Shown here: piece by piece, positions 1-8,380 of the stretch | How positions within the stretch are numbered: position 1 is the stretch's first letter | How the letters are laid out: each line of letters opens with the position of its first letter | Assembly: GCA_021805775.1 (NCBI GenBank) | Contig: JAJZED010000001.1 | Location: forward strand, 84,250-148,249 | Direction: 5' to 3' | Origin: a bacterium | GTDB taxonomy: Bacteria > Vulcanimicrobiota > Vulcanimicrobiia > Vulcanimicrobiales > Vulcanimicrobiaceae | DNA: 64,000 bases | Translations under genes and position numbers: made by a program | The notes under the pieces: generated by a model | Seen by the model: the letters and a program-made list of their open reading frames with translations, nothing else | What the model was told of the DNA's origin: nothing | The model's database searches: none

Positions 1-257
1 CGAGCCCCGCGGCACTGATTCCCGGACCGGGGACGCTGCTCGTAACGCTTTCGGGCACCTCGTGGCTACGGGTCACCGTTGACGGGAATGTTAGCATGGT
101 GGGGACGTTTCCCGTCGGTACGCAGCGTGCTTTCCGAGGGAAGCACGTCACCGTGCGCGTCGGAAACGCGGCTGCCGTCACGCTCAACGCCGACGGTAAG
201 AACGTTGGGCCCTTAGGCGGAGCCGGCGTTGTCGTGGAACGGACTTTTACCCTGTAA
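1..257 (+). CDS. rodZ: C-terminal end of a RodZ-like protein (5' part outside window)
   Basis: An open frame runs from the left edge to a TAA at 255-257 and shows 84 residues. The visible part resembles the C-terminal beta domain of RodZ (DUF4115): SWLRVTVDG, then GTFPVGTQRAF, then VRVGNAAAVTLNADGK and a GPLGGAG turn before the end. In the family an N-terminal cytoplasmic helix-turn-helix, one membrane helix and this periplasmic domain link MreB to the cell-shape machinery. The first two parts would lie outside the window. The stop overlaps the next start (TAATG), so it is probably co-transcribed and translationally coupled with yajQ. The family call rests on this one domain. Confidence 0.75.
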   Translation, partial: SPAALIPGPGTLLVTLSGTSWLRVTVDGNVSMVGTFPVGTQRAFRGKHVTVRVGNAAAVTLNADGKNVGPLGGAGVVVERTFTL

Positions 258-748
258 TGGCGAGCGAAGCTTCATTCGATATCGTTTCGAAAATCGACCG
301 TCAAGAGCTCGACAACGCGCTCAACCAGACGCGCAAAGAGATCGAGACGCGCTTCGATTTTCGCAACAGTAAAACGAGCGTCGAGTCCGACGATAAGAGT
401 ATTACCATTCTCGCTGACGACGAATTGAAGATGCGCAACGTTATCGACATGTTGCAAGCGAGAGCGACAAAACGCGGCATCGATATAAAAGCATTTGAGA
501 TGGGCGCCAACGAGCCGGCAGCCAATTCGATGGTGCGTTGTAAGATAGTCCTGCGTAACGGCATTCCGAAAGACAAGAGCAAAGAATTGATGGAGCGCAT
601 CAAAGCGCTCAAGCTAAAAGTCAACGCGCAATATCAAGACGAACAAATCCGCGTCACCGGAAAAAATCGCGACGACCTACAAGCAGTCATCGCGGCGTTG
701 AAATCTTCGAATTTCGAACTGCCGTTGCAGTTCGTAAATTACCGCTAG
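257..748 (+). CDS. yajQ: YajQ family nucleotide-binding protein
   Basis: The product has 163 residues, the usual length for the YajQ/UPF0234 family. It starts with the family pattern SFDIVSKIDRQELDNALNQ and later has ETRFDFRNS and the C-terminal GKNRDDLQAVIAALK. YajQ proteins are small cytosolic proteins with two ferredoxin-like folds. Some members bind cyclic di-GMP and affect transcription; others have been linked to nucleic-acid binding, so the cellular role here is not settled. The ATG overlaps the stop of the RodZ-like gene, and rimO follows 11 bp later, suggesting one transcript. Confidence 0.93.
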   Translation: MASEASFDIVSKIDRQELDNALNQTRKEIETRFDFRNSKTSVESDDKSITILADDELKMRNVIDMLQARATKRGIDIKAFEMGANEPAANSMVRCKIVLRNGIPKDKSKELMERIKALKLKVNAQYQDEQIRVTGKNRDDLQAVIAALKSSNFELPLQFVNYR

Positions 749-759
749 GAGCAGTTGCG

Positions 760-2130
760 ATGCCGTCCGTTTCGTTCGTGAGTTTAGGCTGCGCGAAAAA
801 CCTCGTCGATACCGAAGTGATGATCGCCAAACTCGGCGCTGCCGGGTGGCAGTTGGAGAGCGATGCCGATGCTGCCGATACCGTCGTCATCAACACCTGT
901 GCGTTCATCGACCCGGCAAAAGCCGAATCGACCGAGGTGATTTTGGAGCGCGCGCAACGTAAACGGACCGGCCAGCAACTCGTCGTGGCGGGCTGCCTCG
1001 CCCAACGTTACGGCGAGCAATTGCAATCCCTGATCCCGGAGATCGACGGCGTCATCGGAACCGGTTCGTATGCGTCGATCGTCGAATTACTCGACGACGT
1101 TCAGGCGGGAAGCAAGCCCGTGCGCCTGGCCTTCGAGGCCGAACCCGAACACGATTTTCTTCCGCGTCTTATAACGACGCCGCAAGCAACCGCTTATCTC
1201 AAAATCGCCGAAGGCTGCGACCACCCGTGCACGTTCTGTATCATTCCGCAGTTGCGTGGCGGCTTTCGCAGCCGAAGCGAAGAGTCGATACTCGCCGAAG
1301 CTCGCGCGCTCGCCGCTGCGGGGACTCGCGAACTCATCTTGATCGCGCAGGATACTTCCATGTGGGGGCGAGATCGGGGCTACCGTCGCGGAGGGCTCGC
1401 TGCGCTGCTGGAGCGCTTGCACGAAATCGACGGCCTAGAATGGATTCGACTGCTCTATCTTTACCCGGCGACCGTCGATAGCGAACTGATCGACGCGATG
1501 GCACGTTTGCCAAAGGTATGCAAATACATGGATATGCCGCTACAACACGCTCACCCCGAGGTTCTTCGAGCGATGCTTCGGCCGGGGAACGGTGAGCGTT
1601 ATCTCGAGATCGTTGAATCCTTTCGCGAACGCGTTCCGGGCATGACGATGCGATCTACCTTCATCGTCGGCTTCCCGGGCGAGCGCGAAGAACACGTCGC
1701 GTACTTGGAAGAATGGATCGCTCGCGCCGGGCTCGACCGGGTCGGTTTCTTCGAATATAGTGCGGAGGAAGGTACGCCGGCTTCCGCATTGGGCTCGCGC
1801 GTCCCCGTGCGCGAACGGCGAAAGCGCCTTCTGCGATTGCGTGAGGCGCAGCGAATCGCTTCTGAGAAAGCGCGGCTTACGCGCGTCGGATCGATCGAGC
1901 GCGTGCTAATCGAAGAGCGAAGAACGCTCCGTCGCGGAGACCCGCTGCGCGCGCATCTTCCCGCAACGGTGTGGTGCGGACGTTCGCAGGGTGAAGCGCC
2001 CGGAGTGGATGGCGGCGTCTTCGTTGCCGGAGATCTGACGCCGGGAACGTTCGTCGACGTCGAGCTTACCGCGGCGACCGCTTTTGATTTTGCCGCTACC
2101 ATTGCGACGAGAACTCTCGCTCGTGCCTGA
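760..2130 (+). CDS. rimO: Ribosomal protein S12 methylthiotransferase RimO
   Basis: A radical-SAM enzyme that adds a methylthio group to an aspartate of ribosomal protein uS12. The 456 residues show the whole architecture. The N-terminal MTTase domain has cysteines 12 (SLGCAKNLVD), 47 (INTCAF) and 79 (AGCLAQRYG) for the auxiliary Fe-S cluster. The radical-SAM motif is EGCDHPCTFC, cysteines 153, 157 and 160. A TRAM-like domain closes the protein. The SLGCAKNLVD start separates RimO from the tRNA enzyme MiaB. An AGGAG Shine-Dalgarno lies just before the ATG. The 3' end overlaps the next gene by a few bases, consistent with coupling. Confidence 0.95.
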   Translation: MPSVSFVSLGCAKNLVDTEVMIAKLGAAGWQLESDADAADTVVINTCAFIDPAKAESTEVILERAQRKRTGQQLVVAGCLAQRYGEQLQSLIPEIDGVIGTGSYASIVELLDDVQAGSKPVRLAFEAEPEHDFLPRLITTPQATAYLKIAEGCDHPCTFCIIPQLRGGFRSRSEESILAEARALAAAGTRELILIAQDTSMWGRDRGYRRGGLAALLERLHEIDGLEWIRLLYLYPATVDSELIDAMARLPKVCKYMDMPLQHAHPEVLRAMLRPGNGERYLEIVESFRERVPGMTMRSTFIVGFPGEREEHVAYLEEWIARAGLDRVGFFEYSAEEGTPASALGSRVPVRERRKRLLRLREAQRIASEKARLTRVGSIERVLIEERRTLRRGDPLRAHLPATVWCGRSQGEAPGVDGGVFVAGDLTPGTFVDVELTAATAFDFAATIATRTLARA

Positions 2131-3526
2131 CGAATTTATTCCGCGTCCGCGGCGCAGCGTTCCGCAGTCTTCCGAGCCGCCCGTCGGGCCGCCGAAGCAT
2201 CCTTCGCGCACCGCCCGCCGCGTCGGTATCGTGGCCGGGCTCGCGGTGCTCTTATTGCTCTCGACCGTGCTCGGATTTTCCATCTTCAAGCACGAGACGC
2301 CGCTGCAATTATTAGGGGACGCGCTAATACCATCTCCCCAGCAGGTATTCGGGCGCTCGCAATTGCGCGTGCTCGTCGTCGGTCTCGACTACGATTACAC
2401 CGACAACGATCTGCCTTTTTCCGCGCAAGCGCGTAGCGACGTCATTTGGGCGGTCAATCTCGATCTCACCAACAAGCGCATTTTTGAACTCTCCGTACCG
2501 CGCGACATGGTTGCCACGATGCCGGACGGAAGCCAAGCCAAGATCAATCAGGCGCAGGCCGACGGCGGCGTGCAAGAAGCCGAACAGGTGATTTCGCACT
2601 GGCTCGGCATTCCCGGGTTCGATCGGTACGTTATTTTACGCATTAATGCTACCCGTGAGTTGATCGACGATATCGGCGGCGTAACCGTCGATGTCGAGAA
2701 TAGCGATCCAAAAGATAAGAGCCCCATCAACTATGACGATAACTGGGGACACCTGCATATTCACCTAAAGACGGGCATACAGCATTTGACCGGCGCGCAG
2801 GCCGTCGGCTATATGCGCTATCGCCACGACTGGTGCGGCGATCCATGCCGCATTCGTCGGCAGCAGGAAGTGCTCCACGCGCTTGCGGCAAAATTGCAGC
2901 GCGACAAACTCAACACGCTGTTGCACGCCGGGCAGCTCGTAAGAACGATGCTCGCGAACGTTCAGACAAACTTTTCGAAAGCCGAACTTCTTTCGCTGGC
3001 ACACTATTACGTTGGAATCAAACCCTCGCAAATTATCGCGCACCAAGTTCCCTACGTAGCGAACGTCTATCTTCCCGGATATGGCGACGCGATCGTTCCG
3101 GACAAAAATGCGCGCCGCCGCCTCGTCGAATCGATGTTGATCGCCCCGCCGTCGCCCGCGCCGACCGCAGACCCCGCCGCGCTCGCCGCGATCGCACCGT
3201 CTTCGATTCGCGTCGATGTCGAGAACGGCAGCGGTATCGATGGAGCCGCAGCGGATCTCGCACGAGTGCTGAAGGCCGAAGGTTATCGCATCGGCAAGGT
3301 GGGTAACAGTGCCTCGTATCACGATAACAGCGTCGTTCGCGCTCATTCCGGCATCGCGTTTGCCGGAGATAAGGTCGCATCGGGGCTGCCGAAAGCGATG
3401 AAAAATGCGTTAATCGTGGAGTCGCCGGCGGAGGGTACGACGAGCGACGTTACCGTCGTGATCGGTCGGGACGATGGGCTCGCCGTACACGCACTACCGA
3501 GCCCCGGCGCTTCCCCGACGCCGTAG
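2123..3526 (+). CDS. LytR-CpsA-Psr (LCP) family cell-wall glycopolymer ligase
   Basis: LCP proteins transfer polyprenyl-phosphate-linked glycopolymers to peptidoglycan or other acceptors outside the membrane. From GTG 2123 the protein has 467 residues: a cytoplasmic proline/arginine-rich tail, one membrane helix (VAGLAVLLLLSTVLGFSIF), then the LCP domain with LVVGLD, SVPRD, DIGGVTVDV, GYMRYRH and RIRRQQ, whose arginines and aspartates bind the lipid phosphate. A C-terminal LytR_C domain (RVDVENGSGIDG onward) follows a proline/alanine linker. An upstream ATG at 2084 would overlap rimO by 47 bp. GTG 2123 overlaps by 8 bp and still leaves a cytoplasmic tail, so I prefer it, but the start is uncertain. 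Confidence 0.9.
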   Translation: MPDEFIPRPRRSVPQSSEPPVGPPKHPSRTARRVGIVAGLAVLLLLSTVLGFSIFKHETPLQLLGDALIPSPQQVFGRSQLRVLVVGLDYDYTDNDLPFSAQARSDVIWAVNLDLTNKRIFELSVPRDMVATMPDGSQAKINQAQADGGVQEAEQVISHWLGIPGFDRYVILRINATRELIDDIGGVTVDVENSDPKDKSPINYDDNWGHLHIHLKTGIQHLTGAQAVGYMRYRHDWCGDPCRIRRQQEVLHALAAKLQRDKLNTLLHAGQLVRTMLANVQTNFSKAELLSLAHYYVGIKPSQIIAHQVPYVANVYLPGYGDAIVPDKNARRRLVESMLIAPPSPAPTADPAALAAIAPSSIRVDVENGSGIDGAAADLARVLKAEGYRIGKVGNSASYHDNSVVRAHSGIAFAGDKVASGLPKAMKNALIVESPAEGTTSDVTVVIGRDDGLAVHALPSPGASPTP

Positions 3527-3536
3527 AGTAAGCATC

Positions 3537-4373
3537 GTGTGGCCGTACCTTCGCATCGCCGTAGCGGTGCTCGCAGCTCTTGTCGCCATCGAAAGCGTCC
3601 GCTGGTTTTTGCGTGTCTCGACACCGCACCCGACGCTTGTCGAACCGACGACGTCGCTTCATAGAGCGATCGGCAAAGGCCCTTTAGTGCGCATGGCGCG
3701 CGTCATCGAGAAACTTAAGCCCGCGCCGCGCAGTAGCGGCGAGCGTTTGATCGCGCTGACCTTCGATGACGGACCGTACCCCATCTACACGCCGATGTTG
3801 CTCGACGAACTCGAGCGCCTCCACGTGCGAGCGACGTTTTTTCTCATCGGCCGCGACGCGGCATTGTGGCCGCAGCTCGCGCGGCGCATAGCTGCCGATG
3901 GAAACGAGATCGGCGACCATACGCAGACGCACCCCGATCTCGACCACGAGACGTCGGCGCAGGTGCGTCGCGAACTCGTCGACGGGCGCAATACGCTCCT
4001 GCGCATTACCGGGGATCGCTCGGCCGCCGCGCTCTTTCGTCCACCACATGGCCGCTATACCGCCGCGACCCTTCGCGTCGCGCAGGAACTCGGAATGAAG
4101 ACGATTTTTTGGAGCGACGACCCGGGAGATTGGCGCGAACTTAGCGCGCGCGAGATCGAGGCACACATCGCTGCCCACGCAACCGAACCGGAGATCCTCT
4201 TGCTCCATAGCGGAAAGCGCACGACGGTGAAAGCGCTGGAAAAAATCGTTCCGGCCTTCCGACGTGCGGGCTACCGTTTCGTCACGGTCGGTGAGATGCT
4301 CGCGCTTCTCGGCGCCCGTCGCGTCGAAGCCGCGCGGCGGCTCTCGGTGCGCATCACGTATTCAAAGGAGTAA
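3537..4373 (+). CDS. Membrane-anchored polysaccharide deacetylase (NodB domain)
   Basis: A carbohydrate esterase 4 type deacetylase, likely acting on peptidoglycan or another N-acetylated glycan outside the membrane. From GTG 3537 the protein has 278 residues. A signal-anchor helix lies at about residues 3-20. The NodB domain has LTFDDGP (Asp77, Asp78) and GDHTQTHP (His128, His132), which supply the catalytic base and metal ligands, then RPPHGRYT, DPGDWRE and the late histidine in LLLHSG. A more upstream ATG at 3474 would overlap the LCP gene by 53 bp, so the GTG ten bases after that stop is preferred. Its position behind the LCP gene suggests a joint envelope role. Confidence 0.88.
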   Translation: MWPYLRIAVAVLAALVAIESVRWFLRVSTPHPTLVEPTTSLHRAIGKGPLVRMARVIEKLKPAPRSSGERLIALTFDDGPYPIYTPMLLDELERLHVRATFFLIGRDAALWPQLARRIAADGNEIGDHTQTHPDLDHETSAQVRRELVDGRNTLLRITGDRSAAALFRPPHGRYTAATLRVAQELGMKTIFWSDDPGDWRELSAREIEAHIAAHATEPEILLLHSGKRTTVKALEKIVPAFRRAGYRFVTVGEMLALLGARRVEAARRLSVRITYSKE

Positions 4374-4379
4374 CCTTCC

Positions 4380-4601
4380 GTGCCACGCCCCATCATCGAT
4401 ACCGAATCGAGTCGTCCGATTCATCGCCGCCGACTGCTCGTGCGCACGCTCGCAGTCGTGGCGATCGCCCTCATTGCCGTTTTTTTGACCCTCTGGGTGC
4501 TCCATCGTGCTCCTGGACCCCGGTCGAGCCAAGGAAAGATCGGGGCGGAGCGGAACCTGAACCAGCTCGCTCTCAAGGAGACTTCATGCTTCGTCGTTTA
4601 A
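4380..4601 (+). CDS. Small single-pass membrane protein, function unknown
   Basis: A 73-residue product with a GTG start preceded by a good AAGGAG Shine-Dalgarno about ten bases upstream. It has an arginine-rich cytoplasmic N-terminus (HRRRLLVRT), one hydrophobic helix at about residues 24-41 (LAVVAIALIAVFLTLWVL), and a short polar tail. The C-terminus overlaps the start of the next gene by 16 bp. I do not recognise a family. The size and one-helix layout recall TatA/SecE-like or linker proteins, but no defining motif is present, so no function is assigned. Confidence 0.65.
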   Translation: MPRPIIDTESSRPIHRRRLLVRTLAVVAIALIAVFLTLWVLHRAPGPRSSQGKIGAERNLNQLALKETSCFVV

Positions 4602-5710
4602 CCCTCGGACTCGCCGCCATCAGCGTCGCAGTCGCGGTCGCCGCGTGCAATTCCAGTACGTCGACCAACCTTAATATCGGCCCGAATTTTGCGACCTCGA
4701 CGCTCTACGCGACGAACAGCTCGCTCAACGCCGTTGCGATTTTCTCATCGACGACCGCATCGTTGACCGCGCCGAGCTTCCAGATCGGCGGCGCCTCGAC
4801 GACGCTGAATGCTCCTCAGTATCTCGATTTCGATTCGGCGGGAAATCTCTGGGTCGCAAATTACAACGCGAATACCGGCTCGTCGTCGATTCTCGAGTTT
4901 CAATCGCAGGCGACCGGAAACGTGCTTCCCTATGCGACCTACCTCGGTTATACGCTCGCCGCTCCGGAGCCGCGCGGCTTGACGATCGAGCGCGCGCAAA
5001 ACCTCATGGCGGTGACGACGTTGAATCCGGGTTCGACCGCCGCCCCGAGCCAGCTGCTCGTCTATTCGCTCGGTAGCGGCTCGCCCGCGCTGGAAGATGC
5101 GATCGGCGGCCCTTCGACGTTGCTGAATATTCCGACGGGAGCGGACTTTATTTCCGGCAATGCGGTGATCGTCGCGAATAGCGGCGACGCGACCGTCGCA
5201 ACCTACACGCTTCCGTCGCCCTCCCCGACGCCGGTGCCGACCGCAACGCCGGTGCCGACCGCGACCCCAGTCCCGACGCCGAGCCCATCCGCCTCGCCGA
5301 CCGCCTCGCCGTCGCCGACGCCGCTTCCGACTGCAACGCCGCTCGACCTTCCGCCGTCATCGGCGATCGTCGGTTCGTTGACCGATCTTGGTTCGCCGCG
5401 CGGCGTCACCGTTGCGAGTAACGGTGCGATCTACGTCGCCGATCCTTCGGCGGTGGGAATCGGCCCGGCGGTGCTGGTCTTCGCTGCGAACGCGAATGGT
5501 AACGTCGCCCCGACGGCGATTATCGCGGGTTCGTCGACCGGCCTTATCGCCCCGAGCGACGTCAAGGTCGATGCGAGCGGCAATATCTATGTCGCCGATA
5601 GCGGCGCGAACAAAATCTTCGTGTTCGCGCCGGGTGCGACGGGCAACGTTGCACCGAAGGCGTCGCTCTCGGTCGGAGGAACGGTCGTCGGCATCGCGCT
5701 GAGTCCGTAG
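4586..5710 (+). CDS. Lipoprotein with NHL-type beta-propeller repeats and Pro/Thr linker
   Basis: The 374-residue protein starts with a lipoprotein signal peptide whose lipobox ends in VAACN, so it is probably anchored by a lipidated cysteine at about residue 21. NHL/SMP-30-like repeats follow: APQYLDFDSAGNLWVANYN, GVTVASNGAIYVADPS and DVKVDASGNIYVADSG. Between the early and late repeats lies a low-complexity linker of PTPVPTATPVPT type at about residues 209-255. Such propellers bind proteins or small ligands outside the cell, and no catalytic residues are evident. AAGGAGA lies just upstream of the ATG. The histidine kinase gene follows 12 bp later, which may mean a functional link. Confidence 0.8.
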   Translation: MLRRLTLGLAAISVAVAVAACNSSTSTNLNIGPNFATSTLYATNSSLNAVAIFSSTTASLTAPSFQIGGASTTLNAPQYLDFDSAGNLWVANYNANTGSSSILEFQSQATGNVLPYATYLGYTLAAPEPRGLTIERAQNLMAVTTLNPGSTAAPSQLLVYSLGSGSPALEDAIGGPSTLLNIPTGADFISGNAVIVANSGDATVATYTLPSPSPTPVPTATPVPTATPVPTPSPSASPTASPSPTPLPTATPLDLPPSSAIVGSLTDLGSPRGVTVASNGAIYVADPSAVGIGPAVLVFAANANGNVAPTAIIAGSSTGLIAPSDVKVDASGNIYVADSGANKIFVFAPGATGNVAPKASLSVGGTVVGIALSP

Positions 5711-5722
5711 CGTGCAGAGACG

Positions 5723-8374
5723 ATGAGCCAAGGCGATTCGCAGGGGCTCTATTCAGCGCTTGCGGCGCTCATCGCCGCAAGCGACCCTCAAGACCGCGCG
5801 AATATTCTTGCGCGCGGCGCTGCCGAAATCGCGCATTCGCGGTTTTCCTCGGCTCTACTTTTCATCGACGATGCACTCGTCGTGGCTACCGCGCCGGACG
5901 GAGCGGTCGGCTTCCGTTTGCGCGACGGTTCCCATGAATTACGGCGCCTCTTTCTTCACGCACTCGCACGATTCGAACGCAACGGCGTCTGTTTCGTGCC
6001 GCGCGACAAACAGCGCGTGCTGGCAGGCGTGAGCCCGTCGGCACTCGACTGCGACCTGCTCTTTGTCCCGCTAATCGCCTCGCAGAAAACGATAGGGGTC
6101 GTGGCGGTCGGCCTCGACCTCGGCCTTGACGAACGCATGCAGGGCGATCTCGCGGCTTTTTGCAGCGTCGCGACGCACGTGCTCGACACTTCACGCGCGC
6201 TGGCGGCCGCGCATCGGCTATCGCGCGATAGCCAACTTTTGGCGATGGTGAACGAACGGTTGCATAAGTCGCTCGATCGGAAAGACGTTCTCGGCGGAAT
6301 CGTCAGCGGCGTTCGTTCGGCGTTCAATGCCGACACCTGTACGATTTTCGAACGTTCCGGGAACGCGCGCATCGTTCCGGTTGCTTCGAGCGCGCCATTC
6401 GTCGATGCTCCAACCACGGCTATCGAGTTGGAGAGCGAGTTGCGGAAGGTGTTTTCCGGTTTGGCGGCTCGTCGCGACGATTACGATACCGGTCACGACG
6501 CGGCTAAAGGTGGAGCGCGCAGCGCCATCGGCGTGCCTTTTATCGTTGACGGGAAAATCGAAAACGCATTAGTTCTCGAGTCGGCCCAGCCGCACGCCTT
6601 CGATGACGCCGATATTAGCGCATTGCGTTCGCTGGCTTTCCATGTCGGCCTTGCGTTATCGAACGCGCGCCTCTACGAGCGCGAGCGAGCGCGTAGAACG
6701 CAAGCCGAATCGCTGGAACGCGTCGTACGCATTCTTCGCGACACGCAATACGTTGACGAAGTGCTTTTGGTGTTTGTCGTCACGACTTCACACGAATTGC
6801 CGATCGATTGCTTTGCCTACGTTCTCGACGGCGACGTGCTGGTGCGGCGCGCGATGCGATCGCGCGATAGCTCGCGTGGGTTTGCGCCGCTCGATCGCGT
6901 CGAACGGGCGGACATGGAGCCTTTTCTCGTTGTCGACGATCCTTCCGATTCGGCGTTGCTCCCGCGCGCCGCGCGAGAAGCGCTTTTCGGAGATGGATCC
7001 GGCGTCGTCGTGCCGTTGCGCATCGACGGCAATTTGTGGGGCCTTATCGCCATGCGGAGCGTCGACGGCGGCTTTACCTGGCCGCAAGACGAACGTGCGA
7101 TGTTCGTTCGTACGCTGGCATCGCACCTCGAAATCGCTTTGGCCAACGCGCATGCTTACGAACGCGAACGGCGCCGCGCGCAGGAACGCGAGACGCTCGC
7201 CGAGGCAGCGCGCACGATCCTCGGGCAGGTCGATCTTCCGACGCTCGCGGAGGTCATGTCGCGCTTGGCGGCATCGCTCGTGGACGCCGAACGGGCATGC
7301 GTCTTACGCTGGATGGGCGATCGTTACGGGATCGTCGGCTCTTATGGAGGGGCAGCTGAGGAACTTATCGCTCGGACGGGGCTCGCGCTCGATATGCGCG
7401 TTACGCAGGCTATGGGAATCGGCCCGGAGGAACGCCGAGTCCAGCGGCTTATCGAAGGCGCAGGCTTTGCCGTTGCGCCGCTCGTGCACGGAGCGGGCGA
7501 CGGGCCGAACGATGCGATCGACGCTTTTCTGCTCGTCGGTGCGAAAGACGATAGTCGCTTCGGTCGAGATCGATTGCGTTTGCTGCAAGAACTCGGTGCG
7601 CTCACGGCACTCGCGCTGCGCAATCTGGAACTCTACGCCGCGTCAACCGACGCAAACAAAGCGCTCCATGAATCGAACCAGTTTAAGGACGATCTTCTCG
7701 CCATGTTGGCGCACGATTTCCGCGGCCCCCTTACCGTGATCGAGGGCTATTGCGAACTTCTTATGGAGAACGCAAAAACGAATTCGGAAGAGATCGAAAC
7801 CATTTACGCGCAGGCGAAGCGACTCGTGCGCCTGGCCGAGGATGCCCTCGCGCTCGCGCATTCGCAGGGCGAGAGTTTTGCCTTGGAACAGACCCCAACG
7901 GATTTCGCAACGTACGTCGCCGAGAATCTCACCGAGATTGCGCCGAATAACCCGCGCGTGGTATTCGCCCCCGGGGAGAAAGGCATAATGGTAGAACTCG
8001 ATCGTTCGCGCTTCCGGCACGTGCTCGACAACCTCATTTCCAACGCCCTTAAATATTCGGGCGAAGAGATCGTCGTCAATGTGGCCCAAAAGGGCGGGCG
8101 TGCGGTTCTCGAAGTTACCGATCGCGGCATCGGCATTCCTCAAGCCGACCTGGCGACGGTCTTTTCCCGGTTCGGACGCGGCAGCAATGCTCGCAATCGA
8201 GGCATCGAAGGTTCCGGTATCGGCCTTTATGTCGCCAAAAAAATAGCCGAAGCGCATCGCGGAAGCATCCAGGTGCGTTCTAAAGAGAATGCCGGGAGTA
8301 CGTTCTCGGTGGACCTTCCGCTTTTACCGGCGCACGAACGTACTACAACATCTGACCTTTCTCGGAGTATATAG
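5723..8374 (+). CDS. Soluble multi-GAF sensor histidine kinase
   Basis: The 883-residue protein has no signal peptide or membrane helix, so it should sense in the cytoplasm. About four GAF-like modules can be seen at roughly residues 30-155, 170-315, 330-475 and 490-640, several ending in the helix pattern ALSNARLYERER or ALANAHAYERER. The HisKA segment is LLAMLAHDFRGPLTVIEGY with phospho-acceptor His664. The ATPase domain shows DNLISNALKYS (N box), DRGIGIP (G1), FSRFGRG and GSGIGLYVAKKIAEAHRG (G2). No response regulator gene is adjacent. The nearest are the receiver-only protein at 32419 and the OmpR-type regulator at 54874. The ligands of the GAF modules are unknown. Confidence 0.92.
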   Translation: MSQGDSQGLYSALAALIAASDPQDRANILARGAAEIAHSRFSSALLFIDDALVVATAPDGAVGFRLRDGSHELRRLFLHALARFERNGVCFVPRDKQRVLAGVSPSALDCDLLFVPLIASQKTIGVVAVGLDLGLDERMQGDLAAFCSVATHVLDTSRALAAAHRLSRDSQLLAMVNERLHKSLDRKDVLGGIVSGVRSAFNADTCTIFERSGNARIVPVASSAPFVDAPTTAIELESELRKVFSGLAARRDDYDTGHDAAKGGARSAIGVPFIVDGKIENALVLESAQPHAFDDADISALRSLAFHVGLALSNARLYERERARRTQAESLERVVRILRDTQYVDEVLLVFVVTTSHELPIDCFAYVLDGDVLVRRAMRSRDSSRGFAPLDRVERADMEPFLVVDDPSDSALLPRAAREALFGDGSGVVVPLRIDGNLWGLIAMRSVDGGFTWPQDERAMFVRTLASHLEIALANAHAYERERRRAQERETLAEAARTILGQVDLPTLAEVMSRLAASLVDAERACVLRWMGDRYGIVGSYGGAAEELIARTGLALDMRVTQAMGIGPEERRVQRLIEGAGFAVAPLVHGAGDGPNDAIDAFLLVGAKDDSRFGRDRLRLLQELGALTALALRNLELYAASTDANKALHESNQFKDDLLAMLAHDFRGPLTVIEGYCELLMENAKTNSEEIETIYAQAKRLVRLAEDALALAHSQGESFALEQTPTDFATYVAENLTEIAPNNPRVVFAPGEKGIMVELDRSRFRHVLDNLISNALKYSGEEIVVNVAQKGGRAVLEVTDRGIGIPQADLATVFSRFGRGSNARNRGIEGSGIGLYVAKKIAEAHRGSIQVRSKENAGSTFSVDLPLLPAHERTTTSDLSRSI

Positions 8375-8380
8375 CTCAGT

